Positions 13,701 to 24,521 of a DNA stretch of 64,000 bases are shown piece after piece (the stretch's first letter is position 1; every line of letters begins with the position of its first letter). Position numbers and translations under genes: made by a program. The stretch covers positions 15,915,501 through 15,979,500 of the forward strand of contig CM061096.1 of assembly GCA_030770545.1 (NCBI GenBank), given 5' to 3'. The notes under the pieces were generated by a model. It saw nothing but the letters and a program-made list of their open reading frames with translations, made no database searches and was not told where the DNA came from. This stretch comes from Macropodus opercularis (lineage: Eukaryota > Chordata > Actinopteri > Anabantiformes > Osphronemidae).

Positions 13701-15889
13701 GGCTGGGGCTGCTGGCCCTGGCAGGGCATGCCTTGGGGTCCGCCAGGTGAGACACCAGCACCTCCCATCATCCCCATAGAGGCCCCAGCAGCTGTACTGT
13801 TCGAAGGCAGCCCCCCCTGTTGTCCCGGCGCTCCAGCTCTTAAAAGTTCAGACAACTGTTTGTGTTTCGCAGCTGCATCTTGGCCACCACCGATCCCTCC
13901 AAGTGTGGTATGGAGTTGATTGGCATCCCCTCCGTTGATCAGCCCCAGATCCGGAGAACTGATAAGTTCATCTGGGAGGTCATGCTCCAGGTCAAAGAGG
14001 GATCCAAAATCTAGACATAAAGCAGAGAGAAAATGTTACCAAGCTCAGCACAAGCTCTAACTTACGGTTCCATTGTATACAGTGAAACGAACTTCTCAAC
14101 ACGAATTAAAATTCTTGTGAGTGTTGTACAACTCTGACATCAGCTTGGAAAGCAGGCGGACAGAGCATCAGTGGCTGATGAATGAACGTCTCTCCTGAAC
14201 ATCACTCTGTGGTTTGATCAGATGCCAAACAGGGTGTCGGGGTGCGAAGCCGCAGAGAGGTAAACACTGCAGCGCCTACCTAGATGTGTACCTTGGATGT
14301 AGGTTTGTGTTGTGCAAGTATGTGGCAAAAGCACATGTAAAAGGATCGGAAACCATACCTGTGGCAGCAAGAGGTGGTCAACAGAAATATATTACAATTA
14401 TTTTCATCAAGGGACAAACATCTATTTAGGAGTCGTTCTAAGGAAGCCTGCATCCCATCATGTTCTGTGAAGATGTGTGACATGTTGACATTTCCCTAAA
14501 TGACTGCGCAGAATGGAAGATAAGTTGGACTTGATGCATTGCTTCCCAACTTCCTCCTTCACTCCCCGATTTCGCCGCAGAACAGCTCAGATACTGGAGA
14601 AGACACTTTTTGCTCGTAATCGTTCCTCTTACTCATAGGAACCAGATTCATTTACAGTTAATCACGTTATCTATGAGTTAAACACGAATCAGAGACATTA
14701 TTTTCTGACACAACTAGGAAGCGTATAGTGTCCAGCCACCTTGCCGTCGTTCGGTTTTAACCCACAATCAGTTATGTGTAATAGTGGTTACGCTAAACGG
14801 GTTGTAGGTCCCAGTAGGACCAGCACCGACTGAACAACTGGGTTTCTCTGCAGTCCGAGTTTAAACAATGGAGGGTGAATAAGAATGGGCTTCGTCCGGA
14901 ACGTTACTAAAACTGAAAAAACTAGAAGCTTTTGAACAAAAGGCGACAAACGCGCCTTGAACACATCGTAGCTCATTTTGATCGCTCGTCCAAACTGCGT
15001 AACGGCTTAAATAAACACAGCGAACTCCATCCTGGGCCGGACAACAGCGCGTAGCGCAACTTTAATGAAGTCCCGAACAATAGCTAGCGGGCTACGACAA
15101 TACTTCACTAAAACAGGCTTCCTTCACGGCCAACGCCGCAGAACCTCGAAGCAAACCACGGCTCTCCCCTTGAAATAGCTTATCCGAAAATAAAACCAGA
15201 CTTAGCTCTGACCGGACACGTTAAGTCGGACAGTTAGGTTTAGCCTTAGCTAAGCGAGCTCAGCTGAGCCGGACCGGTTGTCTGCCAAGCTAGTTAGCTT
15301 GCTAGCTCGCTCGGTAACAGTTACTTTGCCCTAAAACAGTTTTTTGAACTGAATTTTAACGTTTTATTTATTGGACATTGGTAAAATATTCAGATTAACG
15401 CACACGTGCTTCCGTGCTACCAACTGGTTAACTTTTAAAGTAGCGCCACAACTTAAAGCAAGCTGGAGTGACTCGAGTCTCCCATTGTTTGGAGGTGGAT
15501 CTTAGTTAGTAGCTAGTTAGCCAGTGGTGGCTAACACCAAAACATCACGGCTGAAAAGTTGCTCGGCGCCTGCAAAGCTTCACGTTTTCCCTTTAGCAAT
15601 CAGCAAAAAGCCTCCAAACACGAAGGCTACGAACAGATTCAACTCGTAACGCGGGTGTTAGGGGGCAACTCGCTGTTATAGGAAGTTACGGTGAATCTCT
15701 GCAGGCACTTCCACGCTTGGCCAGCACTTAGCCAACACACCTACTGCAACTACGCCGCGTTTTAACGCTAACAAAATAGGAAATGCATGCAGCGGGCTTA
15801 CCGTTTCCATCGCTGGCAGACAGAGCTGGGGAGGACAGCTTGGGCCTCTTGGCTGAAGGCGGGCCGGACTCCAGGACATTATCGGCCAT
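1067..15889 (-). CDS. ep300: EP300-type histone acetyltransferase coactivator, N-terminal half (partial)
   Basis: Nuclear transcriptional coactivator and lysine acetyltransferase. Twenty coding exons with GT-AG ends and continuous frame: 15802-15889, 13421-14010, 11932-12111, 10460-10760, 10023-10136, 9639-9881, 9420-9525, 8999-9127, 8703-8820, 8404-8587, 8196-8273, 7806-7885, 7523-7675, 6618-7136, 6151-6396, 5835-6024, 5177-5295, 2714-2953, 2195-2283, 1067-1147. About 1,283 residues are visible. TAZ1 lies at about 325-415 (HKCQRREQANGEV). KIX is at about 562-645 (SWHDDITQDLRNHLVHKLV). The bromodomain is at about 1108-1226, with the acetyl-lysine-binding Asn in LYNRKTSRV. The start of the CH2/RING region follows. 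The acetyltransferase, ZZ, TAZ2 and NCBD parts lie beyond the left edge. EP300 fits better than CREBBP: the start MADNVLESGPPSAKRPKLSS and the block ESVSLGDDPSQPQT match EP300 wording. Pro/Gln/Gly-rich disordered stretches fill the linkers. The large introns (14011-15801, 12112-13420, 10761-11931, 2954-5176) show no further coding sequence. Confidence 0.97.
1202..1412. promoter_or_regulatory. Cluster of five CCAAT/ATTGG boxes inside an ep300 intron
   Basis: CCAAT pentamers stand at 1202-1206, 1234-1238, 1320-1324 and 1408-1412, with an inverted copy (ATTGG) at 1388-1392. A GC box (GGGGCGG) begins near 1262 and CpGs lie between them. The first two are 32 bp apart, the spacing usual for paired NF-Y sites. 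The layout looks like a promoter or enhancer, but it lies within an intron of ep300. The function is inferred from motif content only. Confidence 0.35.
1432..1480. repeat. Purine-rich low-complexity tract
   Basis: An A-run followed by a G/A-only stretch with several GGGA/GGGGA blocks, inside an ep300 intron. It is simple sequence, with no coding support on either strand. Confidence 0.6.
1673..1707. repeat. (CAA)n microsatellite
   Basis: About eleven tandem CAA units in an ep300 intron. Likely length-variable; no function seen. Confidence 0.85.
10639..10652 (+). promoter_or_regulatory. CTCF-like motif inside an ep300 coding exon
   Basis: GCAGTAGGGGGCGC agrees with the core CTCF consensus CCASYAGRKGGCRS at 13 of 14 positions. 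It lies in the exon that also encodes the start of TAZ1, so the same bases also encode the APPTAD stretch just before it. The motif match is direct; binding is inferred. Confidence 0.3.
13125..13170 (+). mobile_element. Degraded LINE-type 3' end
   Basis: The stretch holds TCCACTGTGGGATCAATAAAG followed by a short TTATCTTATCTTA tandem tail. This is the typical 3' terminus of fish non-LTR retroelements of the L2/Rex kind. No reverse-transcriptase coding sequence remains next to it. The assignment rests on remembered 3'-end style, so the family is uncertain. Confidence 0.45.
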
Positions 15890-18104
15890 ATTTTTTGACG
15901 AATTAAAAAAATGCCGAAGATCCACGAAGGGCAAAGGTATTTCCCTTATATGCGTCTTCTCGTCCTTCAGGAAATGCTTCTGATCGTTCCCCCACCGTTT
16001 GGGGGACGGTAGGGGAGAAGACAGCAACGCTGAACCGTTTCCCTCACAGTTCTCCCTCTCGGTTCAGTCCTCTCTGCAGATATCAGTCCCCCTCCCCTGT
16101 CGCAGATTGTGTTTCTTCACAGATTTGAACAGGAGGAGGTGGGAAGGTGGAGTCGGCAAAAAAGACAAGCGTGCGGCCCTCTGACAACCTCATGTGGCCT
16201 CTTCTGCAACACAAAAACCGTCCCAAGATCCGTCCTCTGCGCTGCACTCAGTCCTGTCTGCCATAGTCGGCGAAGAAAGCCCGTATTTCAGGTCTGAAGC
16301 GCCCCGGTGGGGAGTCTCGATCAGGGCACGAAAACGACAAATGCGACCCTAAAAACACAAGGCAGGATTATTCCCGTGTTACCCCCGGGAGGCCGGCATC
16401 TCATGCAACAGTTAGAGCTTCGGCTGCATGTGGGATCCCGCTCACCTGACTGGCAGGCATCTATCTGCCCGCAGAACCACCGACTCCGGGCCGAGGCAGA
16501 AAGGCAGCCAACCGGTGTGTGGAGACCTCCGGCAGGAATTTGAACACAGCCACAGCGTAAGCGGTTCTCGTGTGCGACACGGAGGAGAAAACTTGCAAAA
16601 TGGCTTTGTAGTAACCGAACATACAGGCGTGAGGAAGGATGAAAACACACTTTAAAGTAACTCTGAAGTCGACTGCGGATGTCTATGCCCATGCACGCGT
16701 TGTGTTTTGCATGTGCATGCTGGCAGGATTGTGCACTTAGTGTTCGACCATGCAAGGCACTGGGTCAGAAGGAACGGACTCGTATTGCACATTTGGGTCG
16801 TTGCAAACCGTTTGCACGTTCCTGCCTATCGCAGTCTGCAGGGTTGGCAAAGGCTGAACACAGACGACAATGTTGTCAAAAACGTGCAGTCTTTTCTGAT
16901 GCACTTTATTCTTTTGACAGCATAGTTCTCGCTGATCAATCACGGCGCTGATGGCCAATCAGATCGATCCAATTAGTTAGATCTTTTTGCAGAGGGCTAC
17001 TTATCTTGTGCTCCAGGTGAGGTCCCTCCTCCGGTGTTTGCTGGCTTTAAACGCTAAACGCCTCGGCTCATACAGCTGTTAGGAATCGCTTACAGGATGT
17101 CTTGGCCATGCAAGCGAAGAGGAGCAAGATTTGAACCAAAAAGCTGCCGAGGAACAAGCTCAAACGTGATCAAACAGACGGTGGATCGCTAAAAAAATAT
17201 GGCTATTTCGAAAGCGGAAAGCTTCAGATCGGCACAATAATCTTGACACCCCCCTTAAAATATTTTGGGCTGACAAAATCCTCTCATTGACTCTTTGTGA
17301 TGGAGAATCCCCCCCTTCGCGTTGATCCTGGCAATTTTCCCCTTCTCTTTAAACCCGTCTTTCTTTCCACCTCTCCCTTCTGCCCGGCAGCAATTTATTT
17401 ATATAATTGTCTATGCGGGCTCTTTCCTTCCTCCGCGACGGACACATAATGATTTTTCATGTTGGTGGTTTCCTTTATTTGCAGCTTTTCTTCGCTGTGT
17501 TAATTTCGAGCCCTCTTCCGCCTCTCCTCTCCGTCTGCGCTCCGCAAAACTCCCCCTTCCTTGGATTTTCCGAGTATTTCCTTCTCATGCATACATACAT
17601 ATATATTTATCACCGACACGGTTCCTCATCCACTGGCGTCTTTTCGGTTCGGTGATGCTTCGGTGTCTGGGTAAAGCGGACGGAATCTCGCCGCCGCTCG
17701 TCCTTTCCCCGGCGGTTCGCGGAGCGGCTGTCGTCGGTCGCCGGAGTCGCTCCTTCTCTCGGTTATCTCCTGTTTCTGACGGTCTGTCCGCACAAACAAA
17801 ATGGCGGCTTGTTGTTTCTACTTCTCTGATACGGGGGGAGGGTTGGAGGTACAGCAACATTAGGCGTGAAGGGGGAGGGAGGGGGAGGGAGGGAAGAAGA
17901 GGAGAGGTTGTCTTCGTAGCTACTCGGGATTGTCCGGAAACTGGTTCCGTGCTCCGTCGACAGCCGCTGATTTCCATCTGCAGGGGACAGTGGCGCTCCA
18001 CCGACAAAACACGCTTTATTTACCAGCGGCACAAATTCAGAGGTGGCCGAACTACACGAAGCCGAGACCAATGGAAAGATGCTAAAACCTGCATAGAGAA
18101 ATAG
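15890..18104 (-). promoter_or_regulatory. ep300 5' UTR and CpG-rich promoter region
   Basis: GC- and CpG-rich sequence directly upstream of the ep300 start codon. Mammalian EP300 has a long 5' UTR, so much of 15890-17000 may be transcribed leader; I cannot place the start site. It includes a G-rich run at 17871-17894. A 260-codon open frame on the plus strand here was rejected as a gene. No TATA box was evident. Confidence 0.5.
17871..17894 (+). promoter_or_regulatory. G-run array with G-quadruplex potential
   Basis: Five consecutive runs of three to five G separated by single A residues. This fits the one-base-loop G-quadruplex pattern on the plus strand, which is the template strand for ep300. 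It lies about 2 kb upstream of the ep300 start codon. Folding is inferred from sequence. Confidence 0.4.
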
Positions 18105-19137
18105 AAGTTGTATTGTTACTAAAACCAACACAGACTTTACTCACAGGCAAAGACAACAGGTACAACACTGCTAATTCGCTTCAAATGGGTCTTTCATCCA
18201 TTTATCACCTTAACCTGAGAACAAACTCTAAACGTTCTCACGTCCTAGTCAGCATTTTGTCTATGTTCAGTCTTGTTTACCAGTTTGTAAACACCTCTCA
18301 TCTTTATGCCTCTTTTTCTTATATTTATCTTTGGGACCGTTTTGTATTTGGGTTCTGCATAATGTTTTCAGAATTTAAAAACATAATAGGCCCAAAATCC
18401 CAGCCCCTGGTCCTGCACAGAATGTCCTTTCGGTATTCCACCCATTGGAGGGGTGGTTATAAGTACACCTGTATTACTATGCAACCATGTGTGTTCATTT
18501 AGTGACGTCTGTAGCTTCATTTAATTTTGCTATGTTATAATAAAAATTGTGTTCAGTCATAAATAACCAAATTCAACCAATCAGATACTGGATAAGTAGG
18601 AATCACAAGACCTTTTCATCACATCTCAGTCTTTCTGCTAAATAGATCAACAAGATACAAACTGATTTCAGTACACACACTTTTTAAAAACGCATCACAA
18701 TTAGTGTAATCGGTATCAGATGTCCAGATTTACCAGGTTCCTCTTTAATCATTTAGCATGGATTACCATAATGGAGGCCTTTGTGGAGACAATACTTTTG
18801 GGTCAAATCACTGGGAACAGGGTTAGATTGTGTTTTGTAGTTCAGCATTGGATTTCACCTTCATAGCACCATCACTGTGCCACAGCCTGACTATACGACA
18901 CAGCAGCTACTAGCCATTAAACTCCAAAGCCAGATGAACACAAATTCACCCATATGGGTTGAAGCTCACTTAATATCAGTCTTCAAATCTGTCTAAAAGC
19001 AGTTTTAGACTCAATTACAATTATGTTTCTTGGGTTTGCACCTTATCACCCTGAGCTCCTGACAATGTCATCACAATGAGAAAAAGCTCAGTACACAGCC
19101 TGCATCGAGACAGTGGCTCACTTGGCCTTTCCCTGAG
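18105..19137. other. Intergenic between ep300 and xpnpep3, with xpnpep3 3' UTR
   Basis: AT-rich sequence downstream of the xpnpep3 stop codon. Minus-strand ATTAAA poly(A) signal candidates lie at 18744-18749 and 18519-18524, so the 3' UTR probably ends between 18500 and 18750. Nothing else was recognised. Confidence 0.4.
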
Positions 19138-22100
19138 CTATTGCTGGGCACAGGCCTCTTCTACATCAGCAATGGTCTTCGGTGCGTCAGAGGACAGAAT
19201 CAGAGGGTCTCCCTTGTCTCGAATCACCACATCATCCTCAATCCGGATGCCCAGGCCACGGAAGCGCTCTGGAGCCTGGTCATTGTCCTCACCGACGTAA
19301 AACCCTGTGACAAAAGATGTGAAAATTTTAAAAAAAGCAGAAATATATGAGCCATGATATAAACAAAACCAAGATCACATATTATTAAGAGTGTATTTAA
19401 AAGCCAGTCTGTCCACACCTGGCTCGATGGTGATGGCCATTCCTGGCTGCAGAGGTTGGGAGCGGGACAGCTCAGGAGTGTCATGTACGTCCATGCCCAG
19501 GTAATGACCAACATGATGGGGGCAATACCGCCGTGCAGCCTGGGACGAGCAAAGGCAAACTGTAAAAATGTCTTACATCATCTCAGCTTACCGATAATTA
19601 CTGATAATATGACAGTCACTCATTCACTGTGGTGAAGCTGAATCAAGAATCATGAAATAAAACATATTCTGAATCCTGTGAGATGCTAAAACCACAGGTT
19701 ACTTCCTTGTTAAATCTAAATGAACTGGATAGTGAAGAAAAATATATTTAGAATATCAAATACATTCTAATATACGATCGTATCCTTTGCTTATCAGGTT
19801 TCTTACCTCAGCAAAATCCATTTCACATCAAACTCAGATTTATTTCTAGTTATTACCTTTAACAAATCAGCATCACTGGTGCTGGCACCGGCGATGCCCA
19901 GACGCCGGAGCTGTCGCCCCAGCAGAGCCAGCATGGTGCTGTAGATGTGGTCTAGACTGATGCCCGGGGAACACAGAGACAAACAGGAGCGCTGGACTTC
20001 CAGGACGGCCTCGTACAGCTCAGCCTGGGCAGGGCTGAACCTGGCAGGAAAGAGGCGGATGACAGAACGTACGCACAGTTTTAGTAAAGAATTAAACACT
20101 TGTTCTGCATGTTCCAAATAAAACAAAAGCACCTTTCCACATTACTACGGTAAAGTCATAGTGACTTTGGACGCTGTAGTCAGATTTCCTGGAGTGTGAA
20201 TCATTTCATATTCTTAAGAGGAAAAATGTACAACCTAACCTATAACCTAATGTTGTCGAACTTACTTCCCATTCACTGGCCATGTTCGAGTAATATCGCT
20301 GACATAACCGAAGTATTCACAGCCTCCATCAAGCAGCACCAGTTCACCATCCTGATGAAGGAAGAGGAAATATCTAATGAGCCCATTTAGTATTAAATTT
20401 ATTACCTGTACATTTGAATGAACCACATTGATGTCAGAAAGCTTAAACAAAAATCTGACAGCATCATGCATGACACAACCGATGCTTTGACCCACTCACT
20501 CACATTCTGTTACCTTTATAATCTGGTTATTGTTTATGTAGTGCAGGGTATTGGCTCGATTTCCTCCGGCCACTACAGGAGGATAGGCCAGGAAGTTGGC
20601 GCCATGGATCCGATTTTCAAAATCAAACTGGAAAAAGGGTTTAGAATAAAAAACATAAATAGATAAAGACCTTTTGACTAAAAGTTAACTATGAGCTTCA
20701 TGTATTTTGTCATCTGTACTGGCCTGCAGAGTCTAATACAAACACTTTGATCCCTAAAACTTAAAACTGTCCAGCAGAGTCTACAAAAATGATGAAGTCA
20801 GTAGTTATAGTTGTAATGTGTCATAGCTGCTGGCCTGAGGCCTAATGAAGAGCATTCATTATTTCTGACAGCCAAATTACCATGATGATCGTAAGAGGTT
20901 TCTGTTACCTTAGCAAAGAGCACGGCTTCGTCCACGTCACCCTTAGACAGAGCCATCGTCTTCCTGAAAGCCTGAAAGACAGAGTCGAGCTCGTTCTCTG
21001 TACAGCTACAGTTCAGGTTCAGATTAGACAGTTACGAATGCACAGTCTTTGCACCAACCAGCGCTGCGATGCGACCTGCCTCCTGCATGAGCGCCACCTC
21101 CGCGGTGCTCTTGCGGGCCCTGAGAGAGTGTATGAGGGGCCTGAGAGAACGCGGCATCCCCCCGGCCTGCAGCAGAGGGAGGACGTGAACCTGGTGGAGC
21201 CGAGAGTGGGCAGGCTGGCAACTATCGTACCACAGCAGTGTGCCTGAGAGAGAATGGTAGGTCAACACACGCTTCCCTATGTGTGGTCCTTGGCTGTGTC
21301 TTCGTGTAGGATGCGGTTTCTTTTGGAAAGTTGCCCTCACACACCCAACCACCCACCTTTAAGGCTTTTTAGCACAACCCCCAGTTCTTCAGTGCTGTGA
21401 ACTCTCTCTATTCCAGTCAAAGCAGCCGCCCCGTCCTTCCCTGACCGGGCCCCGTCCCACAGCTCCCTTCCCGGGTCTCTGCGGGGGACGAACAAGGCGG
21501 CTTGGTCCGGCCGTCCTTTCCCATAAAGAACCAAGGCACTGTCAGGCTCAAGAAAGCCACTGAGGTAGAGAAAATCCTGCAGAGCAATCACTCGGTTCAC
21601 AACAAGCAGAAACAAAAAACTGCACATAAAACGACTACTATGACAAACGTGCACCTGGTTCTGGTGGAAGAGATAAGGGATGTCGTTGGTCATGTAGTGG
21701 GTCGGGTGGGACAAAACAATGACCACATGCGTGTTAGAGGAGGCAGAAGGGCCCAGCCTGTCTGCCTGAGCCTCGATAAGAGAAGCCAGCTGGTGTCGGC
21801 GGAGCTCATACTCTGTCTGGCTCAAACCCGGGGTCACTTCACCTGAGGAGCGGGGAACAGAAGCCGTGTTTCTGTTGAGCAGCTGCACAGACCCTCAAAG
21901 AAGCTGCAAATGCTCAGACTGAGTTACTCACCGGGTCTGATGAGGTGGGGGTGAGTGAAAGGACTGGGTTGACCAAGGTACCGAGGAGGAACCGTCTTTG
22001 GTTTCAAACCGCCTGGTTTAACAGAAACGTTTCTGCACGGACACCAGACACGTCCTACAGACAGGGGCACAACACAGTTGGCAAATCCCCACGATGACAA

Positions 22101-22508
22101 TGAACACCTGCATCCGGCTGAGGCCTGCGATGAGGATGAGAAAACCTCATCTACTACACGTCAAAGCTCAAAAGCAGAACGGGATGGATGACGTCAGCAG
22201 GTCACCAGTCATAACAAGAAGTAAGTAAAAGAGCATTAGTACAAACCTTACAAATTACAAAGTGGCTGCAATAAGTCATTTCTGTTGCTACTGGAGCTTG
22301 ACCAACTTTACATTCTGATGTTGGTTTAAAGCGTTATAATAACTCACATGTTCTGTGAAGTAACTAAAAGTGACAGATACACTACGTGCAGTATGAGTTC
22401 GCGGTACCGTTGTTCCGTGAAGTGCAGACCGAACTCACCCGGACTCCAGCTGCGCCGCGGCAGCAGCTTGACGGCGGACCGGACCACGGCGCTGGTGGAG
22501 GGCAACAT
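19138..22508 (-). CDS. xpnpep3: Xaa-Pro aminopeptidase 3 (mitochondrial)
   Basis: M24B metallo-aminopeptidase that removes N-terminal residues preceding proline, in human including intermediates of imported mitochondrial proteins. Eleven coding exons: 22439-22508, 21932-22054, 21655-21842, 21357-21576, 21059-21243, 20909-20971, 20514-20627, 20266-20351, 19857-20040, 19419-19539, 19138-19304. They total 1,521 nt, 506 residues (human 507). Residues 1-25 are rich in Ser, Val, Arg and Ala without acidic residues (MLPSTSAVVRSAVKLLPRR), as expected for mitochondrial import. The AMP_N domain begins at RYLGQPSPFTHPHL. All five metal ligands are present: Asp329 (LLDGG), Asp340 (VSDITRTW), His423 (HHVGHYLG), Glu450 (ITIEPG) and Glu474 (IRIEDD). 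The ATG chosen is the first in this frame in the exon. The intron after 21059 uses an atypical GTTGGT donor, kept because it restores the family sequence GRIAAL-AFRKTM. Confidence 0.96.
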
Positions 22509-22520
22509 GGAGCCGGTCGG

Positions 22521-22529
22521 TCACCGCAT
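22521..22529 (-). other. Two-codon upstream ORF of xpnpep3
   Basis: ATG-CGG-TGA in the minus-strand leader, ending 12 nt before the xpnpep3 start codon. It is real as sequence. Whether it is in the mRNA depends on the transcription start, which I cannot place. Confidence 0.4.
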
Positions 22530-23560
22530 GTCGGAGTCTGGAAGGCAGAGCCGCCGTCAGTGACGTAGGAAGAAGCCAGTTCACACACACCAGCGCGGTG
22601 CGTAGCTGGGACTCACCGACGGCACAGGCTCACAGTGAGACGCTCAGAAAACGGTTGAAAACGCGTTAGCTCGCCGCGTCCATGTTTGCTAACTACAGTC
22701 AAAGTGGGGTCACTGCTGCCCCGAGTCCGGCCTCTCAGGCGCATTCGCCTAATCCCGCCCCGTTTATTGCGTCACGTTTCAAAATTTAAATACGGAGCTT
22801 GATGTTAAGTCGTAATTAAGCTTTAATACCAGAAGTACATTCAATCAAAATAGAAGTAGAAGATGAACGAATGAATGACATTTATATGTTTAACAGGTTT
22901 TAAGCACTGAATAGAGAATTTGGCTGTTGATTGGAAATGGCTTATACGCTTTCCTGCTTTTCTAGATACTTCTAATTAAATTTCAGTAAACCTTTTTACA
23001 ACATTTGTCTATACATAACAAAAATGGGAGCATTCTTCTCATAATAATTATTTAATTATTAAAGAGAGCTTAAAGAGGTGGCAAATACTTTACTTTTACA
23101 TGTCCGTTATATCTAGTGTTACTCCAGCACCGTGCAGGGGAATTTTAAATTTCACAGCCTTAGTTTCTATGCAGACGGACTGATTAACGTTATGTCCTCG
23201 CATCTGCACATCAAAGGTAATCATGTCTAAACATCTGCAATTTTAGCAGGAATCTAAACTGGAATGAATCAAGACTGTTGTAAACAGCATTGAGTTCAGC
23301 AGTTTAGCATGTTTTTTATTAATTTGGAACCTCAGTGGAACTGACGCCAAACTTTTGTAAAGTCTTCTAAAATAAATTGAAGGTACATGTTTAGTACTTG
23401 TGTTAAGTGGTATTTCGTCTTGTTTTTATGGACACATACACTAAGATACGTCCCCTCTACAACCTTACGGTTAGTGACATATTCATGGGGCAGTTGTAGT
23501 TTGCCTGACAGGCACAGCCGAGGACAACATTAGCCCAGACCTCGGTCTGTCCGAGGAGTC
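22530..23560. other. xpnpep3 promoter and xpnpep3-st13 intergenic region
   Basis: The first 250 bases are GC-rich and carry GTTAGC and GCTAAC words (about 22660-22700), consistent with the xpnpep3 promoter. From 22790 to about 23500 the sequence is AT-rich and shows no gene or repeat that I can identify. Confidence 0.45.
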
Positions 23561-24521
23561 GCCTGAATGAAAACACAGGAGCGACGCCACTGACGGAGAC
23601 GCTGAACATAGACCAACAGTCCTCTACGGGTTCTCTTCGGTTGTGAGCGGTGCATCTCTCTGATCAGGTGCGTTTCTTTGGTTGCCGAACTTTGCGTCTG
23701 TAGCTCCGACGTATTTGCGAATCAAGTCCCAGCGCATTGTGCAGAGCTAGCCTGCTAAGCTAACGGCGCTATCATGCGTCAAACAGTTCGCGTCACGGAC
23801 TGATCCACGTTTCCAGAAACTTCTCGCTTCTGATTATTGCAACAGTCGTGGGTGTTAGTTTTGTTTGGCGCAGTTTGTTGTTTGTGCCCGAGTTGCAAGC
23901 GTCGTCGGGCGTGTGAGAAGTTTGACTTGAACCTAGTAATGTGGTTCCGTTCACTCACCATCACGTCAGTACCAGGGCCAGGATCGAACTATTGATCAAC
24001 TAGACCCGCAACGCAAACCTCTCAGTCATCATGACTCGCAGAGTTGATCACTGCAACAGATTAGTCAGCAGTAGTTATTATAAAATATGAATATACACAC
24101 ATCTGACTCGTAGATCTCGTATGTCAAAGATGACGTGAAGAGCTTTTTGTGGTTGCTCGTGTAGAGACAAAGCGAGGAAGGGACGTTCCAGTGACCAGCT
24201 CTTATTATCTGGCTGGAGACTGACCACACGTGTCCTTTCAGTGCTAGGGAACCATGAGACACTTGTTATAATGGTTACAAACACGTGTTGTCTGTATTAC
24301 ATCCATCCACACACTTGATTCTGTCCACTACTAGTTTTAATAACTGGAAGCACGTCTTTCAGTCACATACGTTCAACATACTTATCACCACAAAATGTAA
24401 TTTGACGTAGTGTCACAAACATGTCTGAGCAGCAGGTTCACATCTGAAGCAGCTCTTGATCAAGCTGATGGTTTGTTTTTTTCCCTCGTGTGCAGAGTAT
24501 TGTGTGCTGGGCGTGAGCAGG
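23560..24521 (+). promoter_or_regulatory. st13 promoter, probable non-coding exon 1 and 5' intron
   Basis: A CpG-rich block ends at a good splice donor (TGATCAG|GTGCGT, donor GT at 23668). The coding exon is preceded by a pyrimidine-rich acceptor ending at 24495. I infer a non-coding first exon ending at 23667 and an intron of about 0.8 kb. A perfect heat-shock element lies within it at 23811-23823. Confidence 0.5.
23811..23823. promoter_or_regulatory. Perfect three-unit heat-shock element
   Basis: TTCCAGAAACTTC fits nTTCnnGAAnnTTCn, the HSF1 trimer site, with no mismatch. It sits about 145 bp downstream of the inferred st13 first-exon donor. st13 encodes an Hsp70 cofactor, so heat-shock control would make sense, but that is inference. 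Confidence 0.45.

Noticed and set aside
17322..18104. 260-codon open frame on the plus strand, antisense to the ep300 5' region
   Set aside because: Low-complexity, Arg/Ser/Phe-rich, no family resemblance, no splice structure, and it lies in CpG-rich promoter sequence where stop codons are scarce by chance.
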